Positions 25,649-35,291 of a DNA stretch of 64,000 nucleotides are shown piece by piece. The DNA comes from Achromobacter sp. AONIH1 (lineage in GTDB: Bacteria > Pseudomonadota > Gammaproteobacteria > Burkholderiales > Burkholderiaceae_B). The position numbers were made by a program, and so were the translations under genes. The notes below the pieces were generated by a model, which saw only the letters and a program-made list of their open reading frames with translations, was not told where the DNA came from and made no database searches. The DNA is taken from positions 6,324,001 to 6,388,000 of the forward strand of contig NZ_CP026124.1 in the NCBI RefSeq assembly GCF_002902905.1, read 5' to 3'. Every line of letters begins with the position of its first letter. Position 1 is the stretch's first letter.

Positions 25649-27106
25649 ATGAATCTCGATCACGACGCCTGCTACAGCGCCATCCGCGTGCGCGACGCCC
25701 GCTACGATGGACGCTTCTTCACCGCGGTCAAGACCACGCGCATCTATTGCCGCCCGGTCTGTCCGGCGCGCACGCCGCTGTCGCGCAATGTCGTCTTCTA
25801 CGCCACGGCCGCGGCCGCGCAGGAGGCCGGCTTCCATCCCTGCCTGCGCTGCCGCCCGGAAATCGCGCCCGCCGCCGGCCCCGCGCCGGGGCTGCCCGCC
25901 AGCGTGGCGCGCGCGTTGCAGCTGATCGAGCTGGGCGCGCTGGACGACGGCGACCTGGATGCGCTGGCCGCCCGGACCGGCGTCGGCGCGCGCCAGCTGC
26001 GGCGGCAGTTCCGCGAGCACCTGGGCGCCTCTCCCGTCGCCGTCGCCCAGACCCGCCGCGTGCTGCTGGCCAAGCAACTGATCCACGAGACGCGCCTGCC
26101 CATGGCCGAGATCGCGTTCGCCTCGGGCTTTGGCAGTATCCGCCGCTTCAACGAGCGCTTCCAGCAGCTGTTCGACCGCCCGCCCGGCGCCTTGCGCCGT
26201 TCCTCGCAGCCGGACGTACCGGCCGGACCCGAGGGCGAGATCCGGCTGCTGCTGCGCTATCGACCGCCCTACGATTGGGACGCGATGCTGGACTTCCTGC
26301 GGCTGCGCGCCATCGCCGGCATCGAACAGGTGCAGGGACGCCGCTACACGCGCAGCATCAGCCTGGACGGCGCGCAGGGCACGGTGGCGGTGGAACCCGG
26401 CAAGGGCGACGCGCTGCTGGCCACCGTGCGCTTTCCCCGGCTGCCATCCCTGCCCGTGATCATCGCCCGCCTGCGGCGGCAATTCGACCTGGACAGCGAT
26501 CCGGCCGCCATCGCGGCGCAGCTGTCGCATGACCCGGTGCTGGCGGCGCTGACGGCGGCCCGGCCCGGCTTGCGCATCCCCGGCGCCTGGGATGGCTTCG
26601 AACTGGCGATGCGCGCCGTGCTGGGCCAGCAGATCACCGTGGTCGCCGCGATCCGCCTGGGCGGCAAGCTGGTGGCGGCGCATGGCGCGCCGCTGGCGCG
26701 GCCGCAGGACGGCCTGACGCATGTATTCCCGGAGCCGGCCGCCATCGCGGCCGCCGACCTGGCGCCGCTGGGCATGCCGCGCAGCCGCGCGCGCACGCTG
26801 TCGGCCGTGGCCTCGGCGGCGCTGGCGGACCCGACGCTGTTCGAGGCCGGCAACGACCTGGACGTCTCGGTCAGGCGCCTGCGGGAAATCTGGGGAGTCG
26901 GGGAATGGACGGCGCAGTACATCGCGCTGCGCCTGCTGCGCGAGCCGGACGCGTTCCCGGCGGCCGACATCGGCCTGATCCGGGCGCTGGAAGCGCTGGA
27001 ATCGCGCAGCTATACGGCGGCGGAACTGCTGGAGCGCTCGGCCGCATGGCGGCCCTGGCGGGCCTACGCTGCCCAGCAGCTGTGGGCGCAGGGCGCGGCG
27101 GGCTGA
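25649..27106 (+). CDS. alkA: Ada-AlkA fusion: DNA-3-methyladenine glycosylase with Ada regulator domain
   Basis: 485 aa. Ada zinc/methyl-acceptor domain (about 1-75: YCRPVCPAR and CLRCRPE supply the four Cys), AraC-type HTH (about 90-185: ARQLRRQFREHLGASPVAVAQ and AEIAFASGFGSIRRFNERF), AlkA N-terminal domain (about 195-275) and HhH-GPD glycosylase domain (about 285-480, LGQQITVVAA, WGVGEWTAQY and the catalytic Asp in FPAADIG). It would sense methyl phosphotriesters via the N-terminal Cys, activate transcription, and excise N-alkylated purines. Likely regulates itself and ogt. The fusion is known in several proteobacteria and actinobacteria. Confidence 0.93.
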   Translation: MNLDHDACYSAIRVRDARYDGRFFTAVKTTRIYCRPVCPARTPLSRNVVFYATAAAAQEAGFHPCLRCRPEIAPAAGPAPGLPASVARALQLIELGALDDGDLDALAARTGVGARQLRRQFREHLGASPVAVAQTRRVLLAKQLIHETRLPMAEIAFASGFGSIRRFNERFQQLFDRPPGALRRSSQPDVPAGPEGEIRLLLRYRPPYDWDAMLDFLRLRAIAGIEQVQGRRYTRSISLDGAQGTVAVEPGKGDALLATVRFPRLPSLPVIIARLRRQFDLDSDPAAIAAQLSHDPVLAALTAARPGLRIPGAWDGFELAMRAVLGQQITVVAAIRLGGKLVAAHGAPLARPQDGLTHVFPEPAAIAAADLAPLGMPRSRARTLSAVASAALADPTLFEAGNDLDVSVRRLREIWGVGEWTAQYIALRLLREPDAFPAADIGLIRALEALESRSYTAAELLERSAAWRPWRAYAAQQLWAQGAAG

Positions 27107-27175
27107 GGCCGGCCGTCGCGCAATGCCCGGAACGCACGCCGCCGGGCCGCGCGGGCGCGGCCCGAAGCCCGGGGC

Positions 27176-27658
27176 TCAGTCGCGGAAATTCTCGAACTGC
27201 AGCGGCAGGTCGACGTCGGTCTTCTTCAGCAGCGCGATCGCGGTCTGCAGGTCATCGCGCTTCTTGCCGGTGATGCGCAGCTTGTCGCCGTTGATCTGCG
27301 ATTCGACCTTGAGCTTGGCGGCCTTGATGGCGGCGATGAGTTTCTTGGCCACGGGCTGTTCGATGCCCTGCTTGATGGTGACCTTCTGGCGCGCGCCGCC
27401 CAGGTTCTCCAGCGGATCGGCCACATCCAGACAGCGCACGTCGATGCCGCGCGCCGACAGCCGGCCGCGCAGGATGTCCAGCATCTGCTTGAGCTGGAAG
27501 GCGCTGGACGCCACCTGAGTCACGACAAAGCCTTCCAGTTCGAACTTGGCGTCCGTTCCCTTGAAATCGAAACGGGTGGCCAGCTCGCGGTTGGCCTGAT
27601 CGATGGCGTTGGTCAGTTCGTGTTTGTCGACTTCGGAGACGACGTCGAAACTAGGCAT
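27176..27658 (-). CDS. yajQ: YajQ family cyclic di-GMP-binding protein
   Basis: 160 aa, the exact family length. Starts MPSFDVVSEVDKHELTNAIDQANRELATRFDFKGTDA, a near-invariant YajQ N terminus, and ends LQFENFRD. Two ferredoxin-like folds. Homologues bind nucleotides, including cyclic di-GMP in Xanthomonas, and act as transcription co-factors; the role here is unproven. Convergent with ada-alkA. Confidence 0.95.
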   Translation of the reverse strand: MPSFDVVSEVDKHELTNAIDQANRELATRFDFKGTDAKFELEGFVVTQVASSAFQLKQMLDILRGRLSARGIDVRCLDVADPLENLGGARQKVTIKQGIEQPVAKKLIAAIKAAKLKVESQINGDKLRITGKKRDDLQTAIALLKKTDVDLPLQFENFRD

Positions 27659-27742
27659 GACGCGAAAATCCTGTGGGTAGAGAGATGAAGGGAAAATGCC
27701 TGGGCCAGCCGCCCGGCAGCCGGCCCGAAACCCCTATTCTAC

Positions 27743-27777
27743 CGGCGGCGCGGCCCCGGAACGGAACCGCGCCGCCG
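27743..27777 (-). terminator. Terminator hairpin after bhuV
   Basis: Perfect 11-bp arms CGGCGGCGCGG / CCGCGCCGCCG with a 13-nt loop, 4 bp beyond the bhuV stop. The stem is very strong but no T tract follows on the minus strand. It also lies upstream of yajQ. Confidence 0.6.
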
Positions 27778-27781
27778 CCCC

Positions 27782-28483
27782 TCAGGCGGTCAGCACCAGC
27801 ACCCGGCCCGGCGCCAGCGGATGCGGCACCACCTGGGCGGCGATGCCATAGGCCAGGTGCAGGCTGGCCGGCGTCAGTACCTGCGACGGCGGTCCGGACG
27901 CGATGGCGCGTCCGCCGCCGAGCAGCAGCAGCCGGTCGCACCAGCGCGCGGCCAAGTTCATGTCGTGCAGGATCACCAGCACGCCCACGCGCTCGTCGCG
28001 CGCCAGGTCCGCCGCCACGCGCAGCAGCTCGCCCTGATGCCTGGGATCCAGACTGGCGGTCGGCTCGTCCAGCAGCAGGTAGCGCGCCTCGCCCTCGGCG
28101 CGCGCCGCCAGGCACTGGGTCAGCACGCGCGCGAACTGCACGCGCTGCTGCTCACCGCCCGACAGTTCGGGATAACGGCGCGCGCGCAGATGGGTGGCGT
28201 CGGCCAGCGCCAGCGTCCTGTCCACCAGCGCCTCCACGGCCGCGGGCGGCAGCTCGGGAAAGGGGTAGGCGCCCATCGCCACCACCTCGGCCACGCCCAG
28301 GTCGAAGCCCAGCCCTGGTTTCTGCGGCAGCACGGCGGCCAGCGCGCCCAGCAGCGTCGACTTGCCGGCGCCGTTGGCGCCCAGCAGGCCCACCACTTCG
28401 CCCGGCCCCAGCGCCAGCGACACGCGGTCCAGCACGCGCGCGCCGCCGCGCGACAGGATGAGGTTTTCCGCGGCCAGCGTCAT
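27782..28483 (-). CDS. bhuV: Heme ABC transporter ATP-binding protein BhuV, internally shortened
   Basis: 233 aa; HmuV/BhuV proteins are usually about 255-270. Walker [10 protein letters not shown], signature [15 protein letters not shown], Walker [13 protein letters not shown] and the H-loop ILHDMNLA are intact, but the Q-loop Gln ([10 protein letters not shown]) comes only 13 residues after the Walker A Lys instead of roughly 40-50. The stretch that normally holds the post-Walker-A strands (LAGE...GxVxLDGRPLA...RRRAVLPQ) is missing, apparently an in-frame deletion joining GALA to AVLPQ. ATP hydrolysis or coupling is likely impaired. ATG overlaps the bhuU stop by 4 bp and has ribosome binding site AGGAGGG. 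Confidence 0.9.
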   Translation of the reverse strand: MTLAAENLILSRGGARVLDRVSLALGPGEVVGLLGANGAGKSTLLGALAAVLPQKPGLGFDLGVAEVVAMGAYPFPELPPAAVEALVDRTLALADATHLRARRYPELSGGEQQRVQFARVLTQCLAARAEGEARYLLLDEPTASLDPRHQGELLRVAADLARDERVGVLVILHDMNLAARWCDRLLLLGGGRAIASGPPSQVLTPASLHLAYGIAAQVVPHPLAPGRVLVLTA

Positions 28484-29478
28484 CCGACCCTCCTGCCCCG
28501 CGCCAGCAGCCACAAGAAGAAGGGGCCGCCGACCAGTCCCGTAATCAGCCCGATGGGCAATTCGGCCGGCGTCAACGCCACGCGCGAGGCCCAGTCAGCC
28601 AGCACCAGGGCCAGACCGCCGCCCGCCACGCTGGCCGGCAACAGCCAGCGGTGGTTGGCGCCCAGCGTCATGCGCGCCAGGTGCGGCACCACCAGCCCCA
28701 CGAAGACGATACTGCCGGTCACGGCGACCAGCGGGCCGATGATGAGCGCGCTGGCCAGCACCAGGCGCACGCGCAACGGCTTGAGCGCGTAGCCCAGGTG
28801 CTGGGCCTCGCGCTCGCCCAGCAGCAGCGCGTTCATCGCGCGCCACTGCGTCATCATCCAGGCCGACAGCAGCGCCACCCAGGGGCCCAGGAAGGCCAGC
28901 AGCGTCCAGTTGGCGCGCGCCAGGCTGCCCATGTTCCAGAAGGTCAGGTCGCGCAGCTGGGCGTCGTTGGCCATGAAAGTCAGCAGCCCGATCAGGCTGA
29001 AGGCGACCGCCGTGATGGCCACGCCGGCCAGCAGCAGGCCCGCCACGCCCGGCACGCGCCGGCCCACCGCATAGGCGCACAACGTGGCCAGCAGGCTGCC
29101 GGCGAAGGCCGCCGGCGCGGTGATCCAGAAGCCGCCGGCCGTCAGCACGATGGCGCCGACCGCGCCCAGCGCGCCGCCGGCGGTGATGCCGATCAGGCCC
29201 GGCTCGGCCAGCGGATTGCGGAACAGCGCCTGCATGGCCGCCCCCGAAACGGCCAAGCCCGCCCCCGCCACCACGGCGAACAGCACGCGCGGCAGGCGGA
29301 TGTCGATCAACACATTGCGCCACAGCACCTGATCGGGCGCGGGCTCGCCCCAGAGCAGCGCCGGCAGCGCGCGCAGCGGAATGGACACGGCCCCGCTGGC
29401 GCTGGCGGCCAGCACGGCGATCGCCAGCGCCAGACAGATCAGCGCCACCGAGCGCGGCGCGCTAGCGCGCCATGACAT
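28480..29478 (-). CDS. bhuU: Heme ABC transporter permease BhuU
   Basis: 332 aa FecCD/BtuC-type permease with about ten hydrophobic helices. Characteristic segments: [30 protein letters not shown] and the cytoplasmic coupling region ending [14 protein letters not shown]. Moves heme across the inner membrane with BhuV and BhuT. Overlaps bhuT by 17 bp and bhuV by 4 bp, so the operon is translationally linked. Confidence 0.95.
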   Translation of the reverse strand: MSWRASAPRSVALICLALAIAVLAASASGAVSIPLRALPALLWGEPAPDQVLWRNVLIDIRLPRVLFAVVAGAGLAVSGAAMQALFRNPLAEPGLIGITAGGALGAVGAIVLTAGGFWITAPAAFAGSLLATLCAYAVGRRVPGVAGLLLAGVAITAVAFSLIGLLTFMANDAQLRDLTFWNMGSLARANWTLLAFLGPWVALLSAWMMTQWRAMNALLLGEREAQHLGYALKPLRVRLVLASALIIGPLVAVTGSIVFVGLVVPHLARMTLGANHRWLLPASVAGGGLALVLADWASRVALTPAELPIGLITGLVGGPFFLWLLARGRRVG

Positions 29479-30367
29479 TCGCGACCTCTTGCTTGAGCTG
29501 CGTCAGCGCCTGCGGCAGGCGCGGTCCCAGCCCCAGCAGCAGCAGGTCGTCCATGACCACCACGCGCCGCTTCGCCGCCGCCTCGGTCGAGGCCAGGCCG
29601 GGCAGGCCCAGGAGCGCGTCCAGCCCGCCGCTGGCTTCGACCGACATGCTGGTCACGATCAGCACGTCGGGCGCCAGCGCGCCCACGGCCTCGGCCGACA
29701 GTGGCTTGTAGCCCTGCTGGCCCTGCATCACGTTGACCAGACCGGCCAGCGCCATGAGCTGGCTGGCCGCGGTGTCACGCCCCGCCGCCTGCGGCGCGCC
29801 GCCACGATTGATCAGCAGCATGGCGCGCGCGGGCCTGCCGGGCAGCGCCTCGGCGCGGGCCAGCTCGCGGCCCAGATCCTCGATCATGCGCTCGCCGGCC
29901 GGCCGCGCATCCAGCGCCTCGGCCACGGCGCGGATGCGCGCCTTGAGCGAATCGACCGAAGGCTGGTCGGGCACCGTCACCACGCGCACGCCGACCTCGC
30001 CCAGGCGCTTGAGCGCGTCCGGCGGACCGGCCTGCTCCGAAGCCAGCACCAGATCCGGCTTGAGCGACAGCACGCCCTCGACCGGCACGGCGCGGTAGTA
30101 GCCCACGCTGGGCAGCCGGCGGGCTTCGGGCGGATACAGGCTGGATTGGTCGTCGCCGACCAGCCGCGCGCCCTGGCCCAGTCCGTACACGATCTCGGTG
30201 ACGCTGCCGCCCAGCGTGACCACGCGCTCGGGCGCGGCCTGGGCCACGCACAGCCCGGCCAGCCAGGCCGCCGCGACGGCGGACAGGCGCGCAGGCAGCC
30301 GGCGCGGCGAACGCACGCGGGCAAACCATCCGGAGAAGGGGCGAGGCATCGGAGTCTTGCGCATCAT
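29462..30367 (-). CDS. bhuT: Periplasmic heme-binding protein BhuT
   Basis: 301 aa. Signal peptide with an Arg-rich n-region (RRLPARLSAVAAAWLAGLCVAQAAPERVV, cleavage near AQA-APE). Mature class III substrate-binding protein with two lobes joined by a long helix; SVGYYRAVPVEGVLSLKPDLVLAS is a conserved HmuT segment whose Tyr is a heme ligand in homologues. Start at 30367 fits GAGGA at 7 bp; the ATG at 30373 is only 1 bp from it. Lies 10 bp after bhuS. Confidence 0.93.
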   Translation of the reverse strand: MMRKTPMPRPFSGWFARVRSPRRLPARLSAVAAAWLAGLCVAQAAPERVVTLGGSVTEIVYGLGQGARLVGDDQSSLYPPEARRLPSVGYYRAVPVEGVLSLKPDLVLASEQAGPPDALKRLGEVGVRVVTVPDQPSVDSLKARIRAVAEALDARPAGERMIEDLGRELARAEALPGRPARAMLLINRGGAPQAAGRDTAASQLMALAGLVNVMQGQQGYKPLSAEAVGALAPDVLIVTSMSVEASGGLDALLGLPGLASTEAAAKRRVVVMDDLLLLGLGPRLPQALTQLKQEVANVMAR

Positions 30368-30377
30368 CGGCATGTCC

Positions 30378-31424
30378 TCATACGGCCAGCGGCACGGCGC
30401 ACAGGCCGCTCATCAGCTCGCGCCAGCCGGGCAGCTCGGGCTTGCCGGGCTTGCGCTCGCCGAAGAACTGGGCAATCAGGTCGCCGTTGGCGGCATACAG
30501 CTCCAGCGACGTGACCCAGCCGTCGGAGGTCGGCTTGTTCACCACCCAGGACGAGGCGATGGCGGTGGTGTCCAGGTGCAGGTTGAACTTCGGATCCAGC
30601 ACGTTGTACCAGGGGCCGGTGCGGCGCAGCTGGCGCACCGGGCCGGTGTGGATCTGGATCATGCCTCGGTTGCCCACGAAGCACATGATGGACAGGCCCG
30701 AGGCAGCCGCCGACTCCAGCGCGCGTTCGACGGCGTCGGCCGGCACCTGCTGGGCCAGATCCTCGCCGGCGGCGGCCAGCGCCGCCAGCCGGGTGATCTT
30801 GAACTTGCGCAGCAGCGGGAAGAACTCGTGCGTGTCCTTCATGCCCAGCCAGGCGGCGCGCCACTGCTCGCCATCGGCCACGCTGGCGGCGTCGGACGCG
30901 GGCGCGGCCGGCGTGCTTTCCGGCCACCGCGACGGACCCGCGTGACGCGCGACCAGCGCGTCGTAGGCGGCCACATCGGTGGCCTCGGTGCGATAGACCT
31001 TGTGCACGGCCACGCCCTCGCCGTCGAAGAACTGCAGGCTGTGCCGCCCGTCCTGCTCCACGGCCCAGGCCGAGCGCCAGCACGAGAAGAACACGCGCAG
31101 GTCGATGTCCGGCCCCAGCACCAGCCCGACCGGACCGTCGGCCTGGATGTCCAGGTAGCGGCCGTGGCGTTCGTGCACGCACCAGTCGTTGCGCGTCAGC
31201 GCCATGACCTCGCCCAGCGTGCCCAGGTCGCGGAAGATGGCCTGGGGCTCGCCGTGCAGCGCGGTCGCCTTGACGCCGCCACAGCCGGCGGCGACCCACT
31301 GCGCCTCGGACACGCCCAGCGCCTGGGCCAGGTTGCGGGCGCGCAGCTTGGGCTGTTCGGCCGCCAGGGCCTCGTTGCGGGCGCGCAGTTCGGCGGCGCG
31401 GGTGTCGAAATCGATGTTGCTCAT
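30378..31424 (-). CDS. bhuS: Heme-degrading/transport factor BhuS
   Basis: 348 aa HmuS/HemS protein with the two repeated halves of this family (VMALTRNDWCVHERHGRYLDI in the first, IMCFVGNRGMIQIHTGPV in the second). It receives cytoplasmic heme and, in homologues, passes it on or cleaves it. Start ATG at 31424 has ribosome binding site GGAGGG; a longer frame upstream lacks one. Separated from bhuR by 131 bp containing no gene. Confidence 0.93.
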   Translation of the reverse strand: MSNIDFDTRAAELRARNEALAAEQPKLRARNLAQALGVSEAQWVAAGCGGVKATALHGEPQAIFRDLGTLGEVMALTRNDWCVHERHGRYLDIQADGPVGLVLGPDIDLRVFFSCWRSAWAVEQDGRHSLQFFDGEGVAVHKVYRTEATDVAAYDALVARHAGPSRWPESTPAAPASDAASVADGEQWRAAWLGMKDTHEFFPLLRKFKITRLAALAAAGEDLAQQVPADAVERALESAAASGLSIMCFVGNRGMIQIHTGPVRQLRRTGPWYNVLDPKFNLHLDTTAIASSWVVNKPTSDGWVTSLELYAANGDLIAQFFGERKPGKPELPGWRELMSGLCAVPLAV

Positions 31425-31555
31425 GTCTGGCCCTCCGGCCTGAAAGGGGGTGATGGAAAGGATGTCGGATCGTCGGCGGCGATACCGCCGTCGCCCTTGC
31501 CCGTCATGCACCGTGAAGCGATGCGCCATGCGGGCAGGGGCGGCGGCCTATCGGG

Positions 31556-34174
31556 TCAATATTGGTACGTGAGCGATATCCGCAGGCTGCGGCCCGGCTC
31601 GGTATACCAATCCACCGGGCGCGCTATTTGCATCGCGCCCGCGGTCGGCAAGTTGATGGCCTCCCAGTATTTCTTGTCGAACAGGTTGTACACACCGGCC
31701 TGCAGCTGCAGGCCCTTGACCGCTTCCGGCCGCCAGTACCCCATCAGGTCCATCACGCCGTAGCCCGGCGCCTGGAAATCGGCGTTGGGCGCCTTGGCCG
31801 TCGGGTTTGGATACTCCACCTTATCGCGCTTGAGCGCGGCCGTCAGCATCGCATCCACGCCCCAGGCGTCGCGGCCATAGCCCAGGCCGACGATGGCCTT
31901 GAGCGGCGCGACCGAGTTCAGGTGCTGGCCGGTGCCTTCATCCTTGCCCACGGCCCAGGCCAGCGAGCCCCAGGTGCGCCAGCCGGTCGCGAATTTCCAG
32001 TGCGCGCTGGCCTCGGCGCCGTAGATGCGCACGCGGGCGCGATTGACGGTGCCGGTGACGCCCAGCGGATACTGGCCCGCCCAGGCCGGCTGCCACATCG
32101 GCGAATTGGCGTCCAGCGGCACGCTGGTGTCGATGAAGTTCTGGTAGCGGTTGTCGAAGAACGACAGCGCGCCGCCCAGGTCATCGGAGCCCAGCTTGGC
32201 GCCCAGTTCCCAGCCCTTGCTGGTTTCGGGTTTCAGGTCGGGATTGCCCACGCGCAGATAGGTGCCGGCGCCGCCGTAGTTGGTGTAGAGCTGGGACGGG
32301 CTGGGCGCCTTGAAGCCATAGGCGTATTGCGCGTACAGGCTGAGTTCGTCGGCCGCCTTCCAGCCGGCCAGCAGCTTGGGCGAGAAGCGGCCGGCGCTGT
32401 TGGCCGAGGGCAGCTTGCCGGCATTGGGATTGCTGGCGTAGCTGTCGGTGCTCTCGGGCTTCTGCTTGTAGTGGTCGTAGCGCAGCGCCGGCGTCAGCGT
32501 GTAGCGGCCGTCGGCGAAGCCGAATTCGTCCTGCACCCACATGGCCCACTGGCTGCCCTTGGATTGCGGCACGTCGGCCTGGTTGGTGTGCAGCATGTCG
32601 CAGGCGCGCGGGCCGAATGGCGCGGGCGTGCCGGGACGGATCACGGGGCAGTTGTCGTAGCCGCTGGATTGCTGCTCGGTTTTGTTGCCGTACCACTCGC
32701 CGCCCAGGGTCCACAACTGCGTCACCGCGCCGCCCAGGCGCTTGGTCGCCTCGGCGTTCACGCCGTACATGGTCTGGCGGATGCTGTTGTCGCGGCCATA
32801 CGGGCCGCTGGGAAAGCCATAGCGGAACGGATCGCGGGGAATGATGAAGGCCCGCGGATCCACGCTGCGCACCGCCGTCTGACGGGTGTCCAGCGACACG
32901 CGCTGCCAATAGAGCGCGGCCGTGACGGTATCGAGCAGGCCGCCGTCGGACGGCGCCCTGTAGCTGTAGTCCAGCGACACGCGCTGGCGCTCGGTTTCCT
33001 TGCGCACGCTGTTCTCGCCGTACAGGTAGGACGTGCCCGCGCCCTGTTCGAACATATTGTCGAAATCCGCCGTGCGCTTGAAATACTCGCCGGTCACGCC
33101 GAAGCGATGGCCGCCGTCCACGCGCTGCTGCAGCTTGAGCAGGAAGCTGCGCTGGCTGTAGTCCTCGGGCGTGGGCTGGTTGCGGCGCGGGCCGTAGCCG
33201 CCCACGTCGCCGCGGTTGTCGACCGCGTGCCCGTTGCGCAGGCCCGCCTGCACCAGCCAGAAGGTGTTCTCGTGGATCTGGCCGGCCAGCGCCGCGTTGG
33301 CGCCCCAACTGCTATCGGTGGTGTCGTAGTCGGTCTTGGCCAGCGCGCCGAAGCGCTTGCCATCCTCCAGCAGGTCGGACGGATTGAGCGTGCGCAGGTC
33401 GGCGATGCCGGAGATCGCGCCCGAGCCGCCGCCGCTGCCGCTGGCGTCGGCGCCGCGCACGATGTCCAGGCGCGACAGGCTGTTGAAGTCCACCGACTCC
33501 AATCCGCCCTTCACGCCGCGCGCGCCATCGTCCAGCCAGGGCAGGCGGATGCCGTCCACGCGAGTCAGCACGCGGTCCTGGTCCAGGCCACGGATATTGA
33601 TGCTGTTGGTCAGGCGATTGAAATTGACGCCCGGCTCGACGCGCCTGCCGAAGTCGCTCCAGTTGCGCACCTGCAACTCGTCCAGGCGCTTGCGGTCGGT
33701 GCTGCTTTGCCAGGCGGGCGCGGGGCGGCTGCCCTCGCCCTCGACGCGCACGGGATCCAGGTTCGTCACGCCGGCCTGCGGCACCAGTACGTAAATGCCG
33801 GCGCTGCGCTCGCGCGCGGCCAGGCCCGAGCCGGCCAGCAGGCGGGCGAAGCCCTCGGACACGGAGTAGGAACCGTTCAGGCCGCCGGTGCCGCGCGCGC
33901 CCAGCAAGGCGGCATCGAACAGCACGGTCACGCCGGCGGCGTCGGCGAAACGCGGCAGCGCCTCTGCCAGCGGCCCCGCCGGGATGCGGTAACTGGCCGC
34001 GCGGGCCTGAACCGCTTGCGCCTGCGCGGCGCCAGGTGCAAGCACCGCCGGCGCGGCCAACAGGGCCAGCGCCGCGCGCAAGGCCAGGGATAAACGGGTT
34101 GGGCGGCGCGGCGCGCCGTCGGCGGCCTGCGGACCGTCCGGGCGGCGAGAACGGCGGTTGAGGGTGTGGGTCAT
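31556..34174 (-). CDS. bhuR: TonB-dependent heme receptor with signalling domain BhuR
   Basis: 872 aa. Long signal peptide, then a secretin/TonB short N-terminal (STN) signalling domain (about 55-130, SYRIPAGPLAEALPRFADAAGVTVLFDAAL) that contacts HurR, a plug domain (about 165-290, NINIRGLDQDRVLTRVDG), and a 22-strand barrel ending LRISLTYQY. Binds heme or hemoproteins outside, imports heme with TonB energy, and signals heme presence to HurR/HurI. Start ATG at 34174 has AAAGGA upstream; the extra upstream Met codons (34228) lack a ribosome binding site. Confidence 0.95.
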   Translation of the reverse strand: MTHTLNRRSRRPDGPQAADGAPRRPTRLSLALRAALALLAAPAVLAPGAAQAQAVQARAASYRIPAGPLAEALPRFADAAGVTVLFDAALLGARGTGGLNGSYSVSEGFARLLAGSGLAARERSAGIYVLVPQAGVTNLDPVRVEGEGSRPAPAWQSSTDRKRLDELQVRNWSDFGRRVEPGVNFNRLTNSINIRGLDQDRVLTRVDGIRLPWLDDGARGVKGGLESVDFNSLSRLDIVRGADASGSGGGSGAISGIADLRTLNPSDLLEDGKRFGALAKTDYDTTDSSWGANAALAGQIHENTFWLVQAGLRNGHAVDNRGDVGGYGPRRNQPTPEDYSQRSFLLKLQQRVDGGHRFGVTGEYFKRTADFDNMFEQGAGTSYLYGENSVRKETERQRVSLDYSYRAPSDGGLLDTVTAALYWQRVSLDTRQTAVRSVDPRAFIIPRDPFRYGFPSGPYGRDNSIRQTMYGVNAEATKRLGGAVTQLWTLGGEWYGNKTEQQSSGYDNCPVIRPGTPAPFGPRACDMLHTNQADVPQSKGSQWAMWVQDEFGFADGRYTLTPALRYDHYKQKPESTDSYASNPNAGKLPSANSAGRFSPKLLAGWKAADELSLYAQYAYGFKAPSPSQLYTNYGGAGTYLRVGNPDLKPETSKGWELGAKLGSDDLGGALSFFDNRYQNFIDTSVPLDANSPMWQPAWAGQYPLGVTGTVNRARVRIYGAEASAHWKFATGWRTWGSLAWAVGKDEGTGQHLNSVAPLKAIVGLGYGRDAWGVDAMLTAALKRDKVEYPNPTAKAPNADFQAPGYGVMDLMGYWRPEAVKGLQLQAGVYNLFDKKYWEAINLPTAGAMQIARPVDWYTEPGRSLRISLTYQY

Positions 34175-34304
34175 GATCGTCCTTTCGATCCAGCGGGTAG
34201 CGACTTGCGGGCATGCACAGGCATTCATCTGCCTCTACCCTCCATGACCCTCGAGCACGACGAATCGGACAACATGGCTCTCACTTTTTTGTAACAACGG
34301 CGAT

Positions 34305-35291
34305 TCAGGCCGCCGCGATGCGCGGCCCGATCGTGACCCAGTAGGACGTGCGGTAACGCACGCTCACCGGCAGCGTGGCAGGCAGCGCCGCCAGCACCGC
34401 GTCGGTGTCGTGCAGTTGGAACGCGCCCGAAACGCGCAAAGGCGCCACGGCCGGATCGCAGCGCAGCAGGCCGGGCCGGTAGCGCCCCAGCTCGGCGGCG
34501 AAGGCGTCGAGCCGCATTTCACGGGCGTGCAGCACGTTGCGCATCCAGTCGGCGGCATGGGGATCGGCGGGCGCGGCGTCGGATGGGCCCTGATCGTCCA
34601 GGCGCAGCTCGGCGCCCGCCGCCAGCGGCAGATACCGTCCCGCGCGCGCCGCCACGCGCAGCGCGCCCTCCTGCACGCTGACGCGGCAAAACCCGTCTTC
34701 CTGTCGCACGCAGTAGCGGCCGGCGCGCGCCTCGATGTCGCCGTAACGCGTGCGCACCACGAAGGGCCGCGCCTGCGCGCCCGACTCGTCACGCACATGC
34801 AGCGCGATCTCGCCGGCGCGCAGCCGCAGCAGCCGCGAGGCGGCGCTGAACGCCACGTCCACGGCGCTGGCCGTGTTCAGGTAAAGACGGGATCCGTCGC
34901 TGAGCGCCACTTCGCGCAGCTCGCCGGCGGCGCTGCGGTAGTCGGCGGTCCAATCCAGCGGATCGGCGCGCCACGCGGCCCAGGCTAGCGGACCCGTCGC
35001 CGAGGCCAGCGCCAGGGTCTTGAGCACGGCGCGGCGGCGCGGCGACGCGGGCCGGTTCAGCGCCGCCATGCCCAGCGTGGCCGGCACCAGGCCGAAGCGC
35101 TGGCTGACGCGCTGCGCGCGCTGCCAGGCATGTTCATGCTCGGCCTTGCTGGAGCGCCATTGCTCGCAGGCCAGCAGGTCCGACGGGCTGGCGCGGCCGG
35201 AGCCCAGCAGCATCATCCAGCGCGCCGCCTGCCGGGCGACGCTCCGTTCCACCTCGGGCAGCTCGCCCGTTCCGCCCGCCGGCGCGCTCAT
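34305..35291 (-). CDS. hurR: FecR-type anti-sigma/signal transducer HurR
   Basis: 328 aa. N-terminal DUF4880-like cytoplasmic anti-sigma part (about 15-60, ARQAARWMMLLGSGRASPSDLLACEQWR), one membrane helix near 95-110 (VLKTLALASATGPLAWAAW) and a periplasmic FecR domain (AGELREVALSDGSRLYLNTASAVDVAFS). Relays the heme-loaded BhuR signal to the sigma factor HurI. ATG overlaps the hurI stop by 4 bp. Confidence 0.93.
   Translation of the reverse strand: MSAPAGGTGELPEVERSVARQAARWMMLLGSGRASPSDLLACEQWRSSKAEHEHAWQRAQRVSQRFGLVPATLGMAALNRPASPRRRAVLKTLALASATGPLAWAAWRADPLDWTADYRSAAGELREVALSDGSRLYLNTASAVDVAFSAASRLLRLRAGEIALHVRDESGAQARPFVVRTRYGDIEARAGRYCVRQEDGFCRVSVQEGALRVAARAGRYLPLAAGAELRLDDQGPSDAAPADPHAADWMRNVLHAREMRLDAFAAELGRYRPGLLRCDPAVAPLRVSGAFQLHDTDAVLAALPATLPVSVRYRTSYWVTIGPRIAAA

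Noticed and set aside
34229..34304. HurI-dependent promoter upstream of bhuR
   Set aside because: Expected there from the known system, but no clear -35/-10 pair could be picked out by eye, so no feature was placed.
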